NCBI RefSeq assembly: GCF_001507435.1
Contig: NZ_LMWH01000302.1
Location: 62,001-126,000, forward strand
Reading direction: 5' to 3'
DNA length: 64,000 bases
From: Streptomyces sp. NRRL F-5122
Lineage (GTDB): Bacteria; Actinomycetota; Actinomycetes; Streptomycetales; Streptomycetaceae
How positions within the stretch are numbered: the first letter of the stretch is position 1; every line of letters starts with the position of its first letter. Below are positions 34,873-42,821 of the stretch, piece after piece. The notes beneath the pieces were generated by a model that saw only the letters and a program-made list of their open reading frames with translations, was not told the DNA's origin and did no database searches. Both the position numbers and the translations under genes were made by a program.

Positions 34873-34935
34873 CCCATGTTGGGCCGGGTGACCTGCCCGG
34901 ATCCGCCCTCCAGGGCGGTGACTGGCACTGCGTGA
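34873..34935. repeat. Second copy of 63-base segment from 24258
   Basis: 46 of the first 50 bases match the segment at the edge of the IS1380-type transposase. It lies in the 34578-35070 gap, where no complete gene is supported; a weak rightward frame from 34737 (NDLLDLHEQRPDVSPG) is probably not a full gene. Confidence 0.6.
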
Positions 34936-34993
34936 TCTTGCATCCGCAGAACCTTCCGCGGCAGTTGCCGCGCTTCCACTCTCAGCCCTTCCG

Positions 34994-35036
34994 CCGGGAC
35001 GGGCGCCGTCTCACCACAAGCCTGCGCCCGTCCCGG
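34994..35036. terminator. Perfect 13-base hairpin upstream of transfer genes
   Basis: CCGGGACGGGCGC (34994-35006) pairs with GCGCCCGTCCCGG (35024-35036). It stands 34 bases before the first transfer-region gene and could terminate read-through or attenuate it. Confidence 0.7.
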
Positions 35037-35070
35037 CTTCCTTCCGTCCCTCCACCATCAGGAGTGCACT

Positions 35071-35358
35071 GTGCGTACCTACATCGGCGGTCATCAGGCC
35101 GTCTCTGTCGACGACTTCGCCGAACTGGCCCTGGGCACCCCGGTCGAGCTGTGGCTCGGGGTCGAGGGCGAGACGGACGAAGAGCGCGCCGCCCGCGAGG
35201 ACGCAGGCCGCGACATCCTCGCGGACCACCCCGACATGCCCGACGACCTGATCCGCATCGCGGCCGGGGTCGTCGAGATGCACCCGGAACTGTTCGACAT
35301 CGTCCCCCTGGTCCGCCCCACCCGCCGCCGCACGCCCCGCCGGGGGGTGGCGGCATGA
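35071..35358 (+). CDS. Small AICE backbone protein
   Basis: A 95-residue acidic protein from GTG 35071 with AGGAG upstream: VRTYIGGHQAVSVDDFAELA, then VELWLGVEGETDEERAARED. The C-terminus turns basic. It overlaps the DUF2637 gene by ATGA and is the first gene of the rightward transfer operon. I know similar small proteins from Streptomyces AICEs, without a defined function. Confidence 0.65.
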   Translation: MRTYIGGHQAVSVDDFAELALGTPVELWLGVEGETDEERAAREDAGRDILADHPDMPDDLIRIAAGVVEMHPELFDIVPLVRPTRRRTPRRGVAA

Positions 35359-36356
35359 CGACGCAGGCCATCGAGCGTCCCGCCGTGCCGCCGCTGACGC
35401 GCCCGGAGATGGGTCTTGCCGGGCTGGGCGCGCTGGCCGCGGCTGGCGTCGGCGCCCTGGGACTGATCTCGTCCTTCGACGCGGTCTCCACTGCCGCGGC
35501 ACACTGGGGTTTCGGCGCTCCGTGGATGCTGCCGGTCGGCATCGACGTGGCCATTCCGGCGTTCACCGTCGCCAACCTGCTGTTGATCCGGATGGATATG
35601 GCGCTTGCGTGGGTGCGGTTCGTGCCCTGGGCGCTCACGCTGATCACGTGCGGGCTGAACATCGCGGCCGGGCATTCCCTGTCGGCCAAGCTCGCGCACG
35701 GCACGATGCCCCTGCTGTGGGTGGTGTTCTCCGAGATCGGCGCCCACGTTTACGCCGTACGGATCGGTGCCGCGACCGGCCGGCGGATGGAGAAGATCCG
35801 GTTCTCCCGCTGGATGCTCGCCCCGCTGTCGACGTTCGCGTTGTGGCGTCGGATGACGCTGTGGGAGGTCACCTCCTACGCCGACGCCCTCGCCCGTGAG
35901 CGGGAACGGCTGTTGGCCCGCGCGGACCTGCGTGAGCGCTACGGCCGTGCATGGCGGCGCAAGACCCCTCGCCGTGAACGCGTGCTTCTGCACCTGGGAG
36001 AACTGAACCCCGCTGGGACCGCGGTGGAGTTCGCCCCCGCCACCAACCCGGCCCCGGCCCCGGCCCCGGAAGAGCCCACCTCTTCGGCGCCCAAGCCGCC
36101 GCGGAAGCGGCCCGCCAAGAGCAAGGCCAAGGCAGCGCCGCGCACCGTGGCCGACCTGCTCACCGAGGCGCGCACGGTCACGGCCGACTGGACCGACACC
36201 GCGATCAACGCCGAAGCGCTCCGTAAGGCCCTGCACTGCGGTTCCGGTCCCGCCCGGCAGGTGCGTGACGCCCTGCTCGCCGAACGCGCCGATGGCCGCA
36301 CGCTGCACCCCATCGACCGGACCGCGGCCGACGCAGGCGACGGGGTGGCCGCATGA
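35355..36356 (+). CDS. DUF2637 membrane protein of AICE transfer region
   Basis: A 333-residue protein from ATG 35355. The DUF2637 region has four membrane helices (about 18-40, 52-72, 80-100, 108-130: LGALAAAGVGALGLISSFDA; PWMLPVGIDVAIPAFTVANL; FVPWALTLITCGLNIAAGHS; MPLLWVVFSEIGAHVYAVR). The C-terminal half is cytoplasmic and basic, with a Pro/Ala/Lys linker and a final helical domain. In AICEs this family lies beside the FtsK-like translocase and is thought to help intermycelial spread; the role is not proven. It overlaps the GGDEF gene by ATGA. Confidence 0.85.
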   Translation: MTTQAIERPAVPPLTRPEMGLAGLGALAAAGVGALGLISSFDAVSTAAAHWGFGAPWMLPVGIDVAIPAFTVANLLLIRMDMALAWVRFVPWALTLITCGLNIAAGHSLSAKLAHGTMPLLWVVFSEIGAHVYAVRIGAATGRRMEKIRFSRWMLAPLSTFALWRRMTLWEVTSYADALARERERLLARADLRERYGRAWRRKTPRRERVLLHLGELNPAGTAVEFAPATNPAPAPAPEEPTSSAPKPPRKRPAKSKAKAAPRTVADLLTEARTVTADWTDTAINAEALRKALHCGSGPARQVRDALLAERADGRTLHPIDRTAADAGDGVAA

Positions 36357-37003
36357 ACACGCTCGCCACGATCCTGCTGTCCGCGCTGCCTCTGGCCGCC
36401 GGTTGGGCGGTGCACGTGCGGTGGCTCGGCCGCTGCCTAAACACCGCCCGGCGCGACCCGCTCACCGGGTTACGCACCCGCGACGGCTTCACCCAACGCG
36501 CCACGGGCCTGCTCAAGGACCCGCGCGCGGTCGTCGTGCTCGCCGACGTCGACAAGTTCAAGCACATCAACGACACCTTCGGCCACGCGGCCGGGGACGC
36601 TCTGCTGAAGGCGACCGCCGACCGGCTCGCCCACCACGTCGGCCGATCCGGGGTCGCCGGGCGGCTCGGGGGCGATGAGTTCGCCGCCGTCCTCATCGAC
36701 GACAACGGCACCGCCGGCGACATGCTCGCCGTCCTGCACGGCGCGCTCGCCCGCCCCGTCGACGGCCAGGACCCTGCCGTACACACCACCGTCTCGCTCG
36801 GCTGGGTGCGCGCCGCGGACTTCCCCGACAACGACCTGTCCGGCCTGCTCCGGCGGGCCGATGAAGCCATGTACGCGGCCAAGCAAGCCCGCACCGGCAC
36901 TCGCCGGGCGGGGCTCGGCAGGCTGTTCGCCACCCTCGCCGGCCGCCGCGCCGGACGCGCCGGCGCCCGCGCCGATGTGCCGGTTGTAGGAGTGGCGGCC
37001 TGA
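36353..37003 (+). CDS. GGDEF domain protein (putative diguanylate cyclase)
   Basis: A 216-residue protein with one N-terminal membrane helix (TILLSALPLAAGWAVHV) and a GGDEF domain: RRDPLTGLRTRDGFTQR, LADVDKFKHINDTFGHAAGD and the intact signature GRLGGDEFAAVL, then a final RRADEAMYAAKQA. All residues needed for c-di-GMP synthesis appear present. The RxxD inhibitory site five residues upstream of GGDEF is missing (RSGVAGRLGGDEF), so product inhibition is unlikely. No EAL domain. c-di-GMP controls sporulation through BldD in Streptomyces, so an AICE copy could influence host development. Overlaps both neighbours. Confidence 0.88.
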   Translation: MNTLATILLSALPLAAGWAVHVRWLGRCLNTARRDPLTGLRTRDGFTQRATGLLKDPRAVVVLADVDKFKHINDTFGHAAGDALLKATADRLAHHVGRSGVAGRLGGDEFAAVLIDDNGTAGDMLAVLHGALARPVDGQDPAVHTTVSLGWVRAADFPDNDLSGLLRRADEAMYAAKQARTGTRRAGLGRLFATLAGRRAGRAGARADVPVVGVAA

Positions 37004-37386
37004 TGTCCGCCTACACCAAGTGCTTCGACCCGACCGGAGCCCGATTCGGTATCCCCACCTTCCCGTGGCGGTTCGCCCCCGACGGCTACGCCACCCGCCG
37101 ACAACTCAGGGCGGCCGGCCTGCGGCCGGGCGGACAGCCGGTCGCCGCACAGGTGATGCGCCGCCACCGGGGCCGCAAGTCGGGCGTGCAGGTCGCCTAC
37201 CTCTACCGCGTCGACCGGGCGAAGCCGGTCCGGACGATGACGTCGCGCAAGTGGGGCGCGCTCGCCCTGGCGATGCTCGCCCGCCGCACCTGCCCCACGT
37301 GCCAGGTCACCTACAGCTACTGCATCCCGACCTCGCTCGGGACGTGCGTCCCCTGCGCCTACCCCGAGGAACAGCGCGCCGCCTGA
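37003..37386 (+). CDS. RRQRL-motif zinc-binding protein
   Basis: A 127-residue protein whose ATG (37003) overlaps the GGDEF stop. N-terminal GARFGIPTFPWRFAPDGYAT, then TRRQLRAAGLRPGGQPVAAQ (the RRQ-L motif), a basic stretch, and a C-terminal CPTCQVTYSYCIPTSLGTCVPC with four Cys likely to bind zinc. This small protein is a common AICE component upstream of tra; its role is unknown but DNA or RNA binding is likely. Confidence 0.8.
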   Translation: MSAYTKCFDPTGARFGIPTFPWRFAPDGYATRRQLRAAGLRPGGQPVAAQVMRRHRGRKSGVQVAYLYRVDRAKPVRTMTSRKWGALALAMLARRTCPTCQVTYSYCIPTSLGTCVPCAYPEEQRAA

Positions 37387-37464
37387 ACAGCCACGGGGCC
37401 CGGTCCCAAACCGACCAAAGCAGCGGCCGGGCCCCGCATCCCTCCCAGAGAGAAGGAACCCTCA

Positions 37465-39693
37465 GTGAAGCACCCCGACGACGACAACGAACTCTTCAAC
37501 CGGCTGGAAGCCGAGATGGCCGCCGACTCCGGCGGCGAAGTGGTCGACCTCGACAAGGCCCGCTCGGCCCGCCAGGAGTCGACCGATCCGACCATCCGAC
37601 CCGGTGCCGACCGGTCGGCCGACTCCGGCCCCGGCGAGTCGGGCAGGGAGTCAGCCGATCCGAACACGACGGTGTTGGTCGACTCGCCGACGCTGAAGGC
37701 GGCCGGTCCCGGCTACCTCGGTCGGCTCGCCGCAGCGCAGCGCCGTCCGGTCGTTCCGGCGTGGCTGCGCTCCCTGGCGGAACTGCGCACCGCGTCCGCG
37801 TGGGTGGCGCGTCACTACGCCCACACGGCCGGGTATCACGCGCTGCGGGCCCCGGTCTACGCCGCTCGCCTCACCCTCCAAGCCCCCGCAGGGGCCGCGA
37901 AGTTCGTGGGCGGCACGATGCGGTGGGTGGCCGACCGTGAGGGCGAGCCTGTCCGACTCGCCGCGGTGCGGCGCGAGGATGCAGCCGAGTATCTGAAGCT
38001 GTCGCGGCAGCGCGACGGCCGGGTCCGACTGCGCACCCTCGTCGCCGTGCTGGGGATGTTCGTCGGGCTGGCGACTGCGCTCGCCATCTACGTACTCGCC
38101 CCCGGCTGGCTGCAAGCCCTGTCGGTGAGCGCGCTGGTGATGGCGCTCGGTGCCGCCGGGCGCAGGGCCGATGCCCCTGTCATCCACAGGGCTGTGGAAA
38201 TGCCGAAGGCGACCAAGCTCACCAGTGACATCGTGCTGCGGGCGCTCGGCTCCCTCGGTATCCCGGCCATCAATCAGGCGCAGGCCAAGGGCCGGGACGG
38301 GTTCGAGTTCACCGCCCCGATCACCCGCGACGGCCCCGGCTGGCGCGCGCAAGGCAACCTGCCCTTCGGCGTGACGGTCACGGACATCATCGAGCGCCGT
38401 GAGCGTCTCGCTTCCGGTCTGCGCCGGCCTCTGGGCTGCGTGTGGCCCGAGGCGGTGGCCGAAGAGCACACCGGGCACCTGGTGCTGTGGGTCGGTGACC
38501 AGGACTTGTCCAAGGCGAAGAAGCCCGCGTGGCCGCTGGCCAAGGCTGGCACGGTGGACCTGTTCAAGCCCGTCGCCTACGGTACGGACCAGCGCGGACG
38601 CTGGGTCGAGGTCACCTTGATGTACATCGCCGGGGTGATCGGCGCGATCCCGCGCATGGGCAAGACGTTCCTGCTCAGGCTCCTGCTTCTCATGGCCGCG
38701 CTGGATCCGCGGGCGGAGCTGCACACCTACGACATGAAGGGCACCGGCGACCTCGATCCGGTGGGCGATGCGGTCTCGCACCGGCATGCGGCCGGCGACG
38801 ACGACGAGGCCATCCAGTACGCGCTTGCCGACTGGCGGGCGCTGCGCGAGGAACTGCGCCGCCGTACCAAGGTGATCCGCTCACTGCCGCGGGACATCTG
38901 CCCCGAGTCCAAGGTCACGTCCGCGCTCGCTGACAAGGGGTCGTTGGGGCTGCACCCGATCGTGGTCGGGGTGGATGAGTGCCAGGTGCTGTTCGAGCAC
39001 CCCGAGCACGGCAAGGAGTTCGAGGAGATCGCGACCGACCTGGTCAAGCGCGGTCCGGCCACCGGCATCGTGATGCTGCTGGCCACCCAGCGCCCGGACG
39101 CCAAGTCGCTGCCCACCGGCATCAGCGCGAACGCCTCCACCAGGTGGTGTCTGAAGGTCATGGGCCAGACGGAGAACGACATGGTGCTCGGCACCTCCGC
39201 CTACAAGCGCGGGGTGCGGGCGACCATGTTCGCCTGGGGTGACAAGGGCATCCACTACTTCGTGGGCGAGGGCGCCGACGCCCGGATCGTCTACGGCACC
39301 TTCGTGGACGCCCCCGGCGCCGCAGCCATCGCCGCCCGCGCCCGCAAGGCCCGCGAAAAGGCCGGGCTCCTGTCCGGGCACGCGCTCGGGGAGGCCCCGG
39401 AGACAGTGACCGGGCCGTCCTACGACCTGCTCGCCGACATCCTCGCCGTCGTCCCCGCCGCGCAAGCCAAGGAATGGTCCGAGACCATCACAGCCCGGCT
39501 CGCCGAACTGCGCCTCGACGTCTACGACGGCTGGGACCCTGACGCGCTCGCCGCCGCCCTCAAGCCGCACGGCATCACCACCATCCAGGTGGGCCGCCGC
39601 GTCAACGGCAAAGTCGTCAACCGGCGCGGTATCGACCGCTCCCACATCGCCGCCGCGATCGCGGAGCGTGACGGGAACCGGGGCGCGAGCTGA
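37465..39693 (+). CDS. FtsK/SpoIIIE-type DNA translocase (TraSA-like)
   Basis: A 742-residue protein from GTG 37465 with AGAAGGA upstream. After a polar N-terminus there are two helices near residues 195-225 (VAVLGMFVGLATALAIYVLA), then the motor: Walker A GAIPRMGKTFLLRLLL near 390-402 and Walker B PIVVGVDECQVLFEHPE near 500, with LLATQRPDAKSLPTGISANA as sensor segment. The C-terminal part (KPHGITTIQVGRRVNGK, DRSHIAAAIAERDGN) looks like the winged-helix that binds short repeats in clt. It would transfer double-stranded element DNA between mycelia as a hexamer. Confidence 0.93.
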   Translation: MKHPDDDNELFNRLEAEMAADSGGEVVDLDKARSARQESTDPTIRPGADRSADSGPGESGRESADPNTTVLVDSPTLKAAGPGYLGRLAAAQRRPVVPAWLRSLAELRTASAWVARHYAHTAGYHALRAPVYAARLTLQAPAGAAKFVGGTMRWVADREGEPVRLAAVRREDAAEYLKLSRQRDGRVRLRTLVAVLGMFVGLATALAIYVLAPGWLQALSVSALVMALGAAGRRADAPVIHRAVEMPKATKLTSDIVLRALGSLGIPAINQAQAKGRDGFEFTAPITRDGPGWRAQGNLPFGVTVTDIIERRERLASGLRRPLGCVWPEAVAEEHTGHLVLWVGDQDLSKAKKPAWPLAKAGTVDLFKPVAYGTDQRGRWVEVTLMYIAGVIGAIPRMGKTFLLRLLLLMAALDPRAELHTYDMKGTGDLDPVGDAVSHRHAAGDDDEAIQYALADWRALREELRRRTKVIRSLPRDICPESKVTSALADKGSLGLHPIVVGVDECQVLFEHPEHGKEFEEIATDLVKRGPATGIVMLLATQRPDAKSLPTGISANASTRWCLKVMGQTENDMVLGTSAYKRGVRATMFAWGDKGIHYFVGEGADARIVYGTFVDAPGAAAIAARARKAREKAGLLSGHALGEAPETVTGPSYDLLADILAVVPAAQAKEWSETITARLAELRLDVYDGWDPDALAAALKPHGITTIQVGRRVNGKVVNRRGIDRSHIAAAIAERDGNRGAS

Positions 39694-39703
39694 CCCGCCA
39701 GGG

Positions 39704-39790
39704 CGCTAACGATAGCGGCACGCCCCGCTAACGTTAGCGCCCCCGCTAGCGCCCGAGACCCTCGTTGATCAGGCCGCTAGCGGATAGCGG
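39704..39790. repeat. Cluster of short CGCTA palindromes
   Basis: CGCTAACGATAGCG (39704-39717, imperfect), CGCTAACGTTAGCG (39726-39739, perfect), CGCTAGCG (39744-39751) and CCGCTAGCGG (39774-39783), then ATAGCGG. They start directly after the tra stop. The core resembles the heptamers at 40480-40693. Confidence 0.7.
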
Positions 39791-39808
39791 CCCACCTGCG
39801 GAAGCCCC

Positions 39809-40524
39809 TTGAAACCGCCCCGGAGGGCCCCCGATGACCCCATCCTCCTTGCTATCGCATGCCTGCTCACGGTCACGCTCGGTTACCTCGGGTTGTGTGT
39901 GGCCTCGCCGTTCGGCGACTGCTGGTGGAGCCCTTCCGCCAGCGCATCCACGAGAAGGAAGGACATGAGCTGCGGGACCGGCTTGCCGCGTGGGCACAGA
40001 CCGTCCGCCACGTGGTCGACGGCGTGTTCCCGAGGCTTCCGGAGGGCATCAGCGACCGGCCCGCGGATGTATGGGAGCCCCTGCTTGCCGTGGCAGACGC
40101 GGCGGGCGGCGCGTGGCCGGAGAGGGCCCGCGAGGCCTGCATCGAGCTGGTGAACGCGGCGAAAACCAGCGACAAGGGCAGCATCGGCATCCGGCTGTTG
40201 ACCGACCTGCGGGACTACGTGTTCAACGGCATCGACCGCCTGCCCACCGTTGCCATCCTCGACAGGCTCCACAGCCTCGAAGAGGCACCGTGGGCGGACA
40301 TGAGCGGCAAGCCACTCGACGCACGCGGACTATCACGGATGCTGCGCGAGTACATGACCGCGGACAACACCCCCATCGCAGCCCGCAACATCAAGGCAGG
40401 CGGGAGCGTGATGAAGGGCTACTACGCAACGGATCTGAACGACGCGTGGCAGCGCTACTGCCCACCCCCCTCTGAAAGTCCGCTACTTCCGCTACCGCCG
40501 CTACCGGGCAGGTCAGAGCCCTAA
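39809..40524 (+). pseudogene. Deletion fusion: small membrane protein start joined to DUF3631 replication gene 3' part
   Basis: From TTG 39809 one frame reads LKPPRRAPDDPILLAIACLL then GYLGLCVASPFGDC, the start of a familiar small AICE membrane protein whose CxxC part should follow. At about 39920 it breaks off, and a different frame (open from 39859) continues RRLLVEPFRQRIHEKEGHEL, RDRLAAWAQTVRHVVDGVFP, RPADVWEPLLAVADAAGGAW and stops at 40524; this is the C-terminal part of a DUF3631 (primase/helicase-like) replication protein. The N-terminal part of that gene is gone. I read this as an internal deletion removing the end of one gene and the start of the next. A start for the remaining 221-residue frame at 39859 is possible but unsupported. 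Confidence 0.65.
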
Positions 40525-40693
40525 AACCGGTAGCGGATCGGTACACCGCATCCGCTACCGCGCCGCTCCATCCGCTACCTGCCCCCGCCCGCGATTCTGT
40601 GCCGGTAGCGGCTCTATCCGCTACCGCTAACCCGATCCGCTACCTCGATCATGCCCCTGACCACGGCGGTAGCGGAGGTAGCGGAAGTAGCGG
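40480..40693. repeat. Iteron-like array of CCGCTAC/GTAGCGG heptamers
   Basis: I count seven CCGCTAC and five GTAGCGG copies in about 214 bases, several extended to ATCCGCTACC or GGTAGCGGA. They begin inside the end of the DUF3631 fragment and end about 60 bases before the excisionase. The arrangement fits either a replication origin or a TraSA recognition (clt) region built of short direct repeats. Confidence 0.75.
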
Positions 40694-40754
40694 ACCTGAC
40701 AGGAAGGGGGCCACCGCCCCCGTCCTGCCTGCTCGACTCCAAGAAGGAGAAGCC

Positions 40755-41075
40755 ATGAACTCGGGTCAGAAGAATGATGCGCTTCCGCCGACGTACTCAC
40801 CTGCCCAAGTCGCTGAGGCGCTTGACTGCTCGGAGTGGTGGGTGAAGGAACAGGCGCGCCGTCGCCGCATCCCTTTCATACGTAGCGGCAGCGGCTATCG
40901 CTTCACGCGGACACACGTGGAGGACATCTTTCACATCCTTGAGGAGCGTCCGGACCAGGTGAATACCTCCGAGAACAAGGTCACTTCGGCGCGCCGTCGG
41001 AAAGGCGTCTCCTTCGACGCTCCTGCGGTGCAACTCAGGGCGCGACGTCCGCGACGTGCTCGGAACGCAGCCTGA
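40755..41075 (+). CDS. Excisionase-type helix-turn-helix protein
   Basis: A 106-residue protein from ATG 40755 with AAGGAG upstream. The MerR/Xis-like helix-turn-helix reads YSPAQVAEALDCSEWWVKEQ then RRRRIPFIRSGSGYRFTRTH. The C-terminus is basic. In pSAM2-like elements xis lies directly before int and is needed for excision. The two genes are separated here by a strong hairpin. Confidence 0.85.
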   Translation: MNSGQKNDALPPTYSPAQVAEALDCSEWWVKEQARRRRIPFIRSGSGYRFTRTHVEDIFHILEERPDQVNTSENKVTSARRRKGVSFDAPAVQLRARRPRRARNAA

Positions 41076-41089
41076 CAACGAGATGACGA

Positions 41090-41125
41090 GACGGGCGGGA
41101 GCCGAACCACCGGCTCCCGCCCGTC
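41090..41125 (+). terminator. Perfect 15-base hairpin between xis and int
   Basis: GACGGGCGGGAGCCG (41090-41104) pairs with CGGCTCCCGCCCGTC (41111-41125). It ends 19 bases before the integrase start and could terminate xis transcripts or attenuate int. Confidence 0.8.
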
Positions 41126-41144
41126 GCTTGTGATGAGAGGAAGC

Positions 41145-42659
41145 ATGGGGTACGTCGAGAACCGCGGCACGTACTGGCGTGGCCGCTACAAGATCTCGCC
41201 GCGTAAGTACGGAACAGTGGCCGACGAGAACGGCAACGCCATCCGTTTCCGTACCAAGCGCGAAGCTAAGAAGGCCGCTGATGCCGAAGAAGCTAAGGTG
41301 CGAGGCGGCACATGGAAGGATCCGGCGGCCGGACAGATCACTTTTGGCGAGTACGCCTCACGGTGGTACGTGGCGCAAGATCTGGCCGCGTCCACGATGC
41401 AGAACTATCGCCGTCACCTGGAAGAACATCTACTTCCGGAGTTCGAGGACCGCTCGCTTGCGTCGATCCAACGAGTGGACGTCGACGTGTGGGAGAAGAA
41501 GGAAAAGGCGCTGTACGCCGCATCGAGCGTGAAGACGTGGCGCGGCACGCTTCACCTGGTCCTGGAAGACGCGGTGGACGAGGAACTCATCAGCTCCAAC
41601 CCCGCTACGAAGCGCCGTGGCAGGGGGAAACGCGCCGGACGCTCGCGTGACCGCGGGCCGGAAAAGGTCGTCACGGATCCGCTCGGTATCCTGCTGTGCG
41701 CCGAGCGTGCGTCGCTACTCTCCGGGCGCGATAACGAGTTCGTAGCGCTTGTCACCAAGGGCTACACGGGGATGCGGTGGGCCGAAATCGTGGGCCTGGA
41801 GTCGGAGTTCATCCGCCCCTCAGCCGTGCGCGTGGAATGGCAGCTTTACGAACTCGACTCCGGAGAGTTCGAGCGCTGCCCGCCCAAGGACGACAGCTAC
41901 CGCACCATCGACGCCCCGGCGTGGCTCGCTCGCCTGTGGACCGGGCACATAGCACGTACGCAGCCGAAGCCATGCACGTGCCACGGCAAGACGTACGTGT
42001 TCCGAGGACAGGGAGTGTCCCGTACCGGGGAGACCGGAGCGAAGGTGGTGGACGTGGCGCGACGCGCTGGCGTCTCCACCGGCACAGTGTCCAACGTCCT
42101 CAACCGGCCGGACGCCGTAGCCGAAGCCACCAAGGCGCGCGTTCGTGAGGCGATCGAGGCTCTCGGGTTCACCCGCGGCGGAGGCGCCGTCGACCAGGCG
42201 GAGCACTGGCGCCGGAACGGGTTCGCCACGTGGCTGTTCACGCCGGCCGCTTCCGGCTGGTACCCGAAGAAGGCTCCGCAGGAGGCGCGTCCCGTACCCG
42301 TGCTCGCCGAACCATGGCCCGGTGTGCCAGCGCGGGGGAGAGGCGCCCAAGCGCGGGCGGACTCCTGCTGGTTGCCGATTGCTAAGGGGCTCACGCCTCA
42401 CGGGCTGCGCCACACGCACAAGACGCGCATGGAGGGATTCCGCACTCCGCCGAAGCTGATGGATGAGCGCATGGGGCACGTTGACGGCTCGGTGCAGTCA
42501 CGCTATTCGCACATCACCCGAGAAATGCGTGCGGAGCTCTTGGCTCACCTCACCGCCGAGTGGGAGGCATCCCTCGATGCCCGGCTCGCGATATGTCCCA
42601 CGTCACCGGTTGCGGTGTTCAACGATCTCTTGCGGGAGCGTCTCAGGGCGCGGCGGTAG
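41145..42659 (+). CDS. Tyrosine site-specific integrase with internal LacI-type HTH
   Basis: A 504-residue recombinase. ATG 41145 follows GAGAGGAAGC. Residues 1-60 form an arm-binding domain, about 65-150 the SAM-like core-binding domain, and 170-500 the catalytic domain with Arg211 (YTGMRWAEIVGL), H419-GL-R422 (LTPHGLRHTHKT), His445 and nucleophile Tyr454 (SRYSHITRE). Between the first Arg and the HxxR box, residues 301-345 read VVDVARRAGVSTGTVSNVLN then RPDAVAEATKARVREAIEAL, a complete LacI-family helix-turn-helix. Total length exceeds typical AICE integrases by about this insert. It integrates the element at tRNA-Pro; the att site follows 115 bases later. Confidence 0.93.
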   Translation: MGYVENRGTYWRGRYKISPRKYGTVADENGNAIRFRTKREAKKAADAEEAKVRGGTWKDPAAGQITFGEYASRWYVAQDLAASTMQNYRRHLEEHLLPEFEDRSLASIQRVDVDVWEKKEKALYAASSVKTWRGTLHLVLEDAVDEELISSNPATKRRGRGKRAGRSRDRGPEKVVTDPLGILLCAERASLLSGRDNEFVALVTKGYTGMRWAEIVGLESEFIRPSAVRVEWQLYELDSGEFERCPPKDDSYRTIDAPAWLARLWTGHIARTQPKPCTCHGKTYVFRGQGVSRTGETGAKVVDVARRAGVSTGTVSNVLNRPDAVAEATKARVREAIEALGFTRGGGAVDQAEHWRRNGFATWLFTPAASGWYPKKAPQEARPVPVLAEPWPGVPARGRGAQARADSCWLPIAKGLTPHGLRHTHKTRMEGFRTPPKLMDERMGHVDGSVQSRYSHITREMRAELLAHLTAEWEASLDARLAICPTSPVAVFNDLLRERLRARR

Positions 42660-42684
42660 ACGCCATCTGAGAGCACGATCCCAA

Positions 42685-42707
42685 GATCTTCTCTCGGATT
42701 TCTCCGG
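42685..42707. repeat. Arm-type repeat, right side of module B
   Basis: GATCTTCTCTCGGATTTC followed by TCCGG, a diverged copy of 45958-45981. It lies 89 bases before the att core at 42774. Confidence 0.5.
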
Positions 42708-42726
42708 AGGGGTCCCACACAACGAA

Positions 42727-42762
42727 TCAGGGCCGGTGTGCGAATACACACACCGGCCCTGA
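42727..42762. terminator. Perfect 14-base terminator after integrase
   Basis: TCAGGGCCGGTGTG (42727-42740) pairs with CACACCGGCCCTGA (42749-42762). It terminates int and, after integration next to the tRNA, could serve as tRNA terminator. Confidence 0.85.
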
Positions 42763-42773
42763 AATACCCCTCT

Positions 42774-42815
42774 GCCGGGGTGGCGGGATTTGAACCCACG
42801 GCCTCTTCGTCCCAA
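42774..42815 (-). repeat. att site: diverged tRNA-Pro copy (B/C junction)
   Basis: Matches the tRNA 3' half with three differences (gccgggg for gtcgggg, acggcctc for acgacctc, cccaaa for cccgaa). It is the most diverged of the att copies. Confidence 0.85.
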
Positions 42816-42821
42816 ACGCGC

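Larger units (their letters stand above)
24631..42773. mobile_element. Module B: AICE with pSAM2-like backbone and two cargo blocks
   Basis: Bounded by tRNA-Pro att copies. The right end has the usual AICE order: GntR regulator, DUF2637 protein, GGDEF protein, RRQRL zinc protein, FtsK-like TraSA, replication region, excisionase, integrase, att. pSAM2 itself integrates at a tRNA-Pro gene, which fits. The replication gene is only a 3' fragment, so autonomous replication is probably lost. The left 10 kb is cargo: a PadR cluster, a candidate defence operon and a kinase/dehydrogenase operon. GC falls clearly in 28.4-30.5 kb, marking recent acquisition of the defence genes. Confidence 0.82.

Noticed and set aside
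34737-35070. Frame starting NDLLDLHEQRPDVSPG as a separate gene
   Set aside because: No start codon other than TTG, contains the IS-edge repeat and a terminator hairpin, and loses coding character; it merges with the true start of the DUF2637 gene.
40480-40693. CRISPR array
   Set aside because: Repeats are only seven to ten bases with irregular spacing and both orientations, and no cas gene is present. Iterons fit better.
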